Shown piece by piece: positions 1-4,226 of a DNA stretch of 7,729 nt. The position numbers and the translations under genes were made by a program. The DNA is taken from positions 1 to 7,729 of the forward strand of contig DAOPKN010000088.1 of assembly GCA_035391225.1 (NCBI GenBank). Direction: 5' to 3'. This DNA comes from DAOPKN01 sp035391225. Lineage in GTDB: Bacteria > Thermotogota > Thermotogae > MWEM01. Each line of letters starts with the position of its first letter. The stretch's first letter is position 1. The notes beneath the pieces are model-generated. The model was not told the DNA's origin and searched no databases. It saw only the letters and a list, made by a program, of their open reading frames with translations.

Positions 1-394
1 AAACCCATTTTGACCCAACGTGGTTGGTGAAAAGGGTTAGGGTGTTTTTTTTCTTTTCGACGATTAATCCGTCGAAGTCTCCCCGGAGTTCCGAGGGGAA
101 GGAAGTGGGATGGGAAATGAACATCTTTTTCAAAAGTCCGAACAAATCATTGGATCCGTATCTTCTTTTTAGCTCCTGAGAGTTCAAGAAGACCCCATCA
201 GTCGTGATAAAAAAATCTTGGTCATTGGAAAAGATTTTTTCCTTGCCGAATTTTCCGGTGATCGATTGTTTTACCCAAACCCCTGGCCATTGAATTGTTT
301 TTTCCATCCGAGGAGTAATGGTAGGAAAGGTGACATCGAACGCTTCCGGAATTTCCTTTTTTCCAAAAGAAGCTATTCCCAGGAACCCTGGCAT
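1..394 (-). CDS. Asparagine-synthase-like protein, N-terminal part (cut by left edge), degenerate class II glutaminase domain
   Basis: The reverse strand is open from about 436 to base 1 with no stop, and the gene runs off the left edge. The 131 visible residues resemble the class II glutamine amidotransferase domain that begins asparagine synthases. They start MPGFLGIASFG; residues 67-75 (GVFLNSQEL) match the family's 'NGEIYNYREL' strand, residues 102-111 (ELRGDFDGLI) match 'LRGMFAFAI', and residues 123-131 (TNHVGSKWV) match 'RDxxGxKPLY'. In active members residue 2 is the catalytic cysteine; here it is proline, so glutamine hydrolysis is probably lost. That is known from beta-lactam synthetase and lasso-peptide cyclases. 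The ATG at 394-392 is preferred because GGGGTGA (406-400) lies 5 bases upstream; ATG 397 and GTG 403 are in-frame alternatives. The C-terminal ATP-dependent synthase domain would lie outside the window. It is divergent from the sugar operon. The substrate cannot be inferred. Confidence 0.72.
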   Translation of the reverse strand, partial: MPGFLGIASFGKKEIPEAFDVTFPTITPRMEKTIQWPGVWVKQSITGKFGKEKIFSNDQDFFITTDGVFLNSQELKRRYGSNDLFGLLKKMFISHPTSFPSELRGDFDGLIVEKKKNTLTLFTNHVGSKWV

Positions 395-438
395 CATTTT
401 CACCCCGCAATTTTCCAGAAAGAAAAAGTTTGTGGCTC

Positions 439-447
439 ATTATACCA
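439..447 (-). promoter_or_regulatory. Extended -10 promoter for the leftward asparagine-synthase-like gene
   Basis: On the reverse strand, bases 447-439 read TGGTATAAT: a perfect -10 hexamer (444-439) preceded by the TGn extension. No good -35 hexamer is seen at the right distance (AGTGTT at 467-462), which is common for extended -10 promoters. The predicted transcript start is near 432, giving a leader of about 38 bases. Confidence 0.55.
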
Positions 448-469
448 AAAAGAGTTTGGAAAACACTGA

Positions 470-530
470 AAATGGAGTTTCTTTCACAGTAAGTTTGGCG
501 GGTACCTTTTTTCAGTTTGACAAATGGAGT
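470..530 (+). repeat. Direct repeat AAATGGAGT (470-478 and 522-530) in the divergent control region
   Basis: The 9-mer AAATGGAGT occurs twice, 52 bases apart, close to five helical turns. The flanks are also similar (TGAAAATGGAGT and TTGACAAATGGAGT). The right copy overlaps the -35 end and spacer of the rightward promoter. The left copy sits just upstream of the -35 region of the leftward promoter. The placement would suit a shared operator, but a 9-base repeat in 190 bases may also be chance. Confidence 0.3.
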
Positions 531-545
531 ATAGGGTGATACGAT
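517..545 (+). promoter_or_regulatory. Sigma-70-type promoter of the polysaccharide operon
   Basis: A consensus -35 TTGACA (517-522) is followed by a 17-base spacer and the -10 hexamer TACGAT (540-545, 4 of 6 matches to TATAAT). A TGA triplet at 537-539 supplies an extended -10. Transcription would start near 552, about 34 bases before the GTG start of rfbB. No other comparably good promoter was seen between the genes downstream, so this may drive the whole run to the right edge. Confidence 0.65.
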
Positions 546-551
546 AAACAG

Positions 552-567
552 GCTCCTTGGGGGGAGC
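552..567 (+). promoter_or_regulatory. Small GC-rich stem-loop near the 5' end of the operon transcript
   Basis: GCTCC (552-556) can pair with GGAGC (563-567) around a TTGGGG loop; a T-G wobble could add one pair. It lies near the predicted transcript start and just before the ribosome-binding site. No U-tract follows, so it is not an intrinsic terminator. It could protect the 5' end, or be a loading site for a NusG-family antiterminator of the LoaP type, which acts on hairpins in leaders of long biosynthetic operons. Function is inference. Confidence 0.35.
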
Positions 568-572
568 AAAAA

Positions 573-579
573 GGGAGGA
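573..579 (+). promoter_or_regulatory. Ribosome-binding site deciding the GTG start of rfbB
   Basis: GGGAGGA lies 6 bases before GTG 586. The overlapping ATG at 584-586 is out of frame and is followed at once by TGA, so it is not the start. Confidence 0.75.
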
Positions 580-585
580 AAAAAT

Positions 586-1644
586 GTGAGCATCCTTGTC
601 ACAGGTTGCGCAGGCTTCATCGGAAGTAATTTCGTTCCCTTCTTTCTTCAGCAGCATCCGGATGGAAAAATCATCGGTTTGGACAAGCTCACCTATTCCG
701 GGAACCTGGAGAACTTGAAAGGAGTGTTGGAAAATCCCCGCTTTGTTTTCGTGAAAGGGGATGTGTGCGATTCGGTGTTGGTGGAGGAGGTGTTCCATCA
801 GCATGGTATCGATGGTGTGATCCATTTCGCGGCGGAATCCCACGTGGACCGCTCGATCCACGATCCCCAGGTTTTCTTGCGCACTAACATCCTGGGAACC
901 CAAACCTTGCTGGAAGCTGCCAAGAGTTCCTGGCATAATGGGAAGCAATGGAGGCCTGGAGTAAAATTCCTACAGGTTTCCACGGATGAAGTGTATGGCT
1001 CTCTTGGCAAAGAAGGGTACTTCACCGAGGAAACACCCCTGGATCCCCACAGCCCCTACTCGGCTTCGAAGGCATCTGCCGACTTGTTCGTGAAGGCGTA
1101 CCACGACACGTTTGGCCTTCCCATGAATATCACGCGGTGTTCCAATAACTTCGGTCCGTACCAGTTCCCGGAAAAGTTGATCCCCCTTATGATACGCAAT
1201 GCCTTATGCCATGAGCCTTTGCCTGTTTACGGGGATGGAAAACAGGTGCGCGACTGGATCTTCGTGGCAGACCATTGCCAGGCAATCGATTCGGTTTTTG
1301 AAAAGGGAAGGCTGGGAGAGGTGTACAATATTGGGGGGAGTAACGAAAGGGAAAACCTCGGCATCGTGAAGGTGCTCTTGGAGTTGGTGCGCCAGAAAAC
1401 CGGTGACCGCAAGGTCGGAAGCCACTTGATTCGCCACGTGCAAGACCGGTTGGGGCACGATCGAAGGTATGCCATCGATTCTTCCAAGATCAGGGAAGAA
1501 CTTGGTTGGGTGCCTTCCACTTCTTTCGAAGAGGGAATGGAGAAAACGGTGGAGTGGTACCTGGCAAACTCGGAATGGATGCAGAAGGTGATTTCCGGGG
1601 AATATGTTCGGTTTTACGAGTTGAATTATGGGGGGAAGGGGTGA
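586..1644 (+). CDS. rfbB: dTDP-glucose 4,6-dehydratase
   Basis: This cytoplasmic extended short-chain dehydrogenase (352 residues, normal length) converts dTDP-glucose to dTDP-4-keto-6-deoxyglucose. That is the branch point to dTDP-rhamnose and many 6-deoxy and amino sugars. The NAD-binding loop G7-C-A-G10-F-I-G13 is at the N-terminus. LDKLTYSGNLENL (32-44) is typical of RmlB. HFAAESHVDRSI (80-91) follows. The catalytic Thr-Asp-Glu is in STDEVYG (T133, D134, E135), and Tyr158 and Lys162 form YxxxK. RCSNNFGPYQFPEKLIP (184-200) and VYGDGKQVRDW (214-224) are family signatures for sugar-nucleotide binding. The start is GTG, supported by GGGAGGA six bases upstream. It is the first gene of the rightward operon. 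The usual partners rfbA, rfbC and rfbD are not next to it, so the final dTDP-sugar cannot be read from this window. The family call is very secure. Confidence 0.96.
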   Translation: MSILVTGCAGFIGSNFVPFFLQQHPDGKIIGLDKLTYSGNLENLKGVLENPRFVFVKGDVCDSVLVEEVFHQHGIDGVIHFAAESHVDRSIHDPQVFLRTNILGTQTLLEAAKSSWHNGKQWRPGVKFLQVSTDEVYGSLGKEGYFTEETPLDPHSPYSASKASADLFVKAYHDTFGLPMNITRCSNNFGPYQFPEKLIPLMIRNALCHEPLPVYGDGKQVRDWIFVADHCQAIDSVFEKGRLGEVYNIGGSNERENLGIVKVLLELVRQKTGDRKVGSHLIRHVQDRLGHDRRYAIDSSKIREELGWVPSTSFEEGMEKTVEWYLANSEWMQKVISGEYVRFYELNYGGKG

Positions 1645-1686
1645 AGAGCTGACCACACCTTTCCGGTAACCCACAACAGCTGAAAA

Positions 1687-1694
1687 AAGGAGGA
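1687..1694 (+). promoter_or_regulatory. Strong ribosome-binding site for the small membrane protein
   Basis: AAGGAGGA lies 4 bases before ATG 1699, in an A-rich context. The gap 1645-1698 holds this site and no convincing promoter or terminator. A weak inverted repeat (AGCTG / CAGCT) has a loop too long to terminate. Confidence 0.7.
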
Positions 1695-1698
1695 AAAA

Positions 1699-2058
1699 AT
1701 GGAGGCGTTCTTCGTTTTTCTTTTTATTTTCTTTCCAGGAGTGGCAGCGTCTGTGTACTACTTGAAGATCAAGAAAAAAACACTGGCATCGGTTGAATTT
1801 CCGGCTTTCATCGTGGTTTTTTCTTTCCTCATTTTTCTGTGTAACCTTGCTTTCCAGTATTTCCGGGGTTTTTCTCACCAGGAGGTTTTTAACCAAGGTT
1901 TTTTCAGCATCCAGTACACGGGGAAATACCTGTTTTTGTCCCTAATCTTTTCCCTTTTGCTTCCGCATGTGGTTTGCCTCTTAAGTTATTTCGATGTTTC
2001 TTTTGACAAATTTTTTTCTCGGTTTAGGGAAGCAAGGAAATCAGGTCCGAAGAAGTGA
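1699..2058 (+). CDS. Small integral membrane protein of unknown function, three predicted helices
   Basis: I do not recognise this 119-residue protein. Three hydrophobic segments are visible at about residues 4-22, 33-53 and 77-97. A basic loop after the first (KIKKK, 23-27) and a basic tail (RFREARKSGPKK) would both face the cytoplasm under the positive-inside rule if the N-terminus is outside. There are no obvious catalytic motifs. A strong AAGGAGGA site precedes the start. Its stop codon overlaps the start of the next gene (TGATG, or GTGA if the upstream GTG is used), implying translational coupling with the exported sulfotransferase. It may help anchor, export or supply that enzyme, but this rests on position only. 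The DNA is visibly T-rich, partly from phenylalanine codons in the helices. Confidence 0.75.
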   Translation: MEAFFVFLFIFFPGVAASVYYLKIKKKTLASVEFPAFIVVFSFLIFLCNLAFQYFRGFSHQEVFNQGFFSIQYTGKYLFLSLIFSLLLPHVVCLLSYFDVSFDKFFSRFREARKSGPKK

Positions 2059-3710
2059 TGGGATTTCTTCAAAAAATGAGTTTTCCCCAGTTGGTAAAAT
2101 CCGTTCTTGCCCTTTTTTTCCTTGTTTTCCTTTTTTTTTCGGGGTCGCAAGTTGTGTCGGAAGATGAGATGGTTCCTATTTGGAACATCCGTTCCTTGAT
2201 CCAGCAAATCCAGGTTCAAGGGCAAAAAGAGGCCTTCTTACTGGAAGAAATATCGAGTGGGGGGTACTCTTGGGAGAATCCTTTGGTTGTGCTTGACCCC
2301 TACGGGGTTTCCCCACTGAGTGCCCTGATTTTCTTTTCTTCGGAACAACCCATCAGAGTATCTCTACAACTTCCAGGGAAAAACGGTGGCCAAGATGTGG
2401 TCTTCTCTTCCAATGCCTTTTCGGAAGAGCACCTGCTCCCAGTTTTTGGCCTGTTTCCTGGTGAAACAAACCACTTGCTTTTGCAAGGGATTTCCCAATC
2501 AGGAGAGAAGTGGGAAAAAGAAATCCAAATTCCAACCGAAAGTCTGTCTGGCAAGCTGGAAAACCTTTTGTTGTCTGTATCACAGGGTGATCCTTCAAGA
2601 ATTCAAGAGGGTTTTAACTTCTTGTTCGAAGATGATCCGAAAGTGGCATTTGATGAAAACGGCGAAATTCGATGGGTGTTGGCATTACCCACCTTGCAAC
2701 CGGTGTTGTACGATACACGGAATGGCAAGAAATGGTTTTGTACCGGGAATTACCATTTTGGTGATGTGATTATTTGGGAGGTTTCCCTTTTGGGAAGGAT
2801 TTCGCGGGTTTATTATTCCCCTTATGGAGTTCATCATGATTTTGCATTCTTGGAGAACGGGAACCTGGTTCTCCTGGGTTCGGAAAACGGGCCCACCATC
2901 GAAGATCTGGTCTATGAAATCGATGTGGACACTGGGGAAATTGTTTTCGAGCTGGATATGAAAACTGTTCTGGATCCCGTAAGGGAAGCTCCCGGAAGTT
3001 TTCCGAGGGATTGGTTGCACCTGAATGCCCTGGAAGTAGTCTCAGGGGAGAATTCGCTGATTCTTTCGGCTCGACACCAGTCTGCACTTATCAAAATGGG
3101 GTATCCTTCAGGAGAAATTGAATGGATACTGGGGTTCCCCGAGGGGTGGGACAATTCGCTTGCCTCAAAGTTGTTGACTCCGACGGGGGATGACTTTGAA
3201 TGGCCTTTCACCCAACACTCCCCCCAAATTCTTCCTGATTGGGATCGAAAACCCAACACGATGGATCTCATGGTATTTGATAACGGCTATGGGCGATTCC
3301 ACCGCCATTTTGATGAACGAGAGGAAAAAAAGTTGCTGGAAAACCCCTGGAGGGAGTATTCTCGGGTGGTTCATTACCGCGTAGATGAACAAGAACGGAC
3401 AGTGGAACAAGTTTGGCAGTTTGGGAAAGGGGACCTTGAACTTTTTTCGGATTCTCGGGGGGATGGCAATGTTCTGGAAAATGGGAATGTCCTGAGTGCT
3501 TTTAACGTAAGCAACCGACCCTATACAGGTGTGTTTCTGGAAATTGCCCCGGAATCAAATGAGGTGGTTTGGCAAGTTGAATGGGGCAATGACGTGTATT
3601 GCATTGAGCGTCTGCCCTTGTATGGTTCCTTCGATGCAGTTTTTTCTCTTGGGGACCCTGTTGATAACTTCATTCCCGAAGAGGTGATCGGAAAATATGT
3701 TCAAGAGTAA
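2058..3710 (+). CDS. Exported arylsulfate sulfotransferase (ASST family), membrane-anchored
   Basis: ASST enzymes move sulfate from a phenolic sulfate ester to another phenol without PAPS, through a sulfo-histidine intermediate, in the periplasm. Residue numbers here count from GTG 2055 (551 residues); ATG 2058 (550 residues) is equally possible. A hydrophobic segment at about 14-30 with no lipobox looks like a signal anchor. An N-terminal Ig-like domain carries ENPLVVLDPYGVSPLSALIF (75-94), typical of Arylsulfotran_N. A beta-propeller core follows. Candidate active-site residues match those known from the E. coli enzyme: H260/H261 (GVHHDF), H322 and N324 (DWLHLNA), R340 (SARHQS) and H388 (TQHSP, the likely sulfated histidine). 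YSRVVHYRVDE (435-445) is also family-typical. The start overlaps the preceding stop. The family call is secure; the substrate is unknown, and a glycan acceptor is only suggested by the operon. A T9 run lies in the signal-anchor codons (2131-2139). Confidence 0.9.
   Translation: MGFLQKMSFPQLVKSVLALFFLVFLFFSGSQVVSEDEMVPIWNIRSLIQQIQVQGQKEAFLLEEISSGGYSWENPLVVLDPYGVSPLSALIFFSSEQPIRVSLQLPGKNGGQDVVFSSNAFSEEHLLPVFGLFPGETNHLLLQGISQSGEKWEKEIQIPTESLSGKLENLLLSVSQGDPSRIQEGFNFLFEDDPKVAFDENGEIRWVLALPTLQPVLYDTRNGKKWFCTGNYHFGDVIIWEVSLLGRISRVYYSPYGVHHDFAFLENGNLVLLGSENGPTIEDLVYEIDVDTGEIVFELDMKTVLDPVREAPGSFPRDWLHLNALEVVSGENSLILSARHQSALIKMGYPSGEIEWILGFPEGWDNSLASKLLTPTGDDFEWPFTQHSPQILPDWDRKPNTMDLMVFDNGYGRFHRHFDEREEKKLLENPWREYSRVVHYRVDEQERTVEQVWQFGKGDLELFSDSRGDGNVLENGNVLSAFNVSNRPYTGVFLEIAPESNEVVWQVEWGNDVYCIERLPLYGSFDAVFSLGDPVDNFIPEEVIGKYVQE
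3681..3688 (+). promoter_or_regulatory. Ribosome-binding site inside the sulfotransferase gene for the lipoprotein
   Basis: GAGGTGAT is an eight-base match to the anti-Shine-Dalgarno core and lies 8 bases before ATG 3697. It justifies a start 14 bases inside the preceding gene. Confidence 0.75.
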
Positions 3711-4215
3711 GGCATGGGGTAGGACTACGTGTTTGTTGTTTCTCTTGGTCTTCCTTTGGGGGTGTGGGAGTGAAGATGCGGAAAAAAAGGAAGGAATTTC
3801 TTCGTTTTTTTGGGATGTCCATATCGAAAGGTGGGAAACAACTCCTCTGTTGAAATCCACCCAAAGCTCCGTGCAATACAACGGCGTGGTTCAAACAGTG
3901 CAGCATGAACAAACCCCTTCAGAGGGAATGGTTTTCTTGTTATTGGATTTGGTGGTGGAAAAGAAGCAAGCGGGCGCGTCGGTGTTTTCCTGGGGTGATG
4001 TTTTCGTGGAAGATTCCGAGGGCCATCGTTTTTCCCGGCATCCAAACGACTCTTTCCTGGACAGTTCGGATCGGCAACGGATGAAGGGGACATCTTTGAA
4101 TTTCGGGAAAAACGAGGGATTCGTTTGCTTTGAAATACCCGAAGGTTCCGCCAAGGGCTCTCTTCGGCTGGTTGTTCTGTTGGAGCAGCAGGAACACTCC
4201 CTGGAAATCAAGTGA
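3697..4215 (+). CDS. Lipoprotein with DUF4352-like immunoglobulin-type domain
   Basis: This 172-residue protein has a basic start (MFKSKAWGRTT), a hydrophobic stretch (LLFLLVFLWG) and a cysteine at 23 followed by GSED. LWGC is a plausible lipobox, with Leu at -3 and Gly at -1, although Trp at -2 is unusual. After a short linker, residues 40-170 are beta-rich. Residues 77-86 (GMVFLLLDLV), 97-111 (an acidic strand with 'FVEDSEGHRF') and 141-162 ('GFVCFEIPEG' then a hydrophobic strand) follow the DUF4352 plan of extracellular binding domains: a long-lived strand, a 'D..G..' turn, and a 'F.VPEG' turn. It overlaps the upstream gene by 14 bases. It also shares a 4-base GTGA overlap with an alternative start of the downstream paralogue. 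It lies between two sulfotransferase paralogues and may bind or position them, which is inferred from gene order. Confidence 0.72.
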   Translation: MFKSKAWGRTTCLLFLLVFLWGCGSEDAEKKEGISSFFWDVHIERWETTPLLKSTQSSVQYNGVVQTVQHEQTPSEGMVFLLLDLVVEKKQAGASVFSWGDVFVEDSEGHRFSRHPNDSFLDSSDRQRMKGTSLNFGKNEGFVCFEIPEGSAKGSLRLVVLLEQQEHSLEIK

Positions 4216-4219
4216 GGAG
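4214..4219 (+). promoter_or_regulatory. Ribosome-binding site favouring ATG 4227 for the second sulfotransferase paralogue
   Basis: GAGGAG lies 7 bases before ATG 4227. The in-frame GTG codons at 4212 and 4221 have no comparably placed site, so ATG 4227 is preferred although a GTGA overlap start at 4212 cannot be excluded. Confidence 0.6.
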
Positions 4220-4226
4220 TGTGCGG

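Noticed and set aside
552..567. Stem-loop as an intrinsic terminator or attenuator
   Set aside because: It is followed by an A-rich stretch rather than T residues, and no alternative antiterminator pairing was seen.
398..585. JUMPstart/ops element, riboswitch or tRNA in the control region
   Set aside because: No GGCGGTAG core, no conserved riboswitch core and no cloverleaf could be recognised.
222..620. Minus-strand open frame of 132 codons and plus-strand frames of 73-83 codons at 218-539
   Set aside because: Another minus-strand frame through the same bases gives an asparagine-synthase-like sequence and is open to the window edge, so these frames are shadows or chance.
1647..1681. Possible terminator between rfbB and the membrane protein
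   Set aside because: The AGCTG/CAGCT repeat has only five pairs and about 25 bases of loop, and no T-run follows.
1204..1896. Minus-strand open frame of 230 codons
   Set aside because: It is antisense to rfbB and crosses the intergenic gap into the membrane-protein gene; its product has no domain and no ribosome-binding site was noted.
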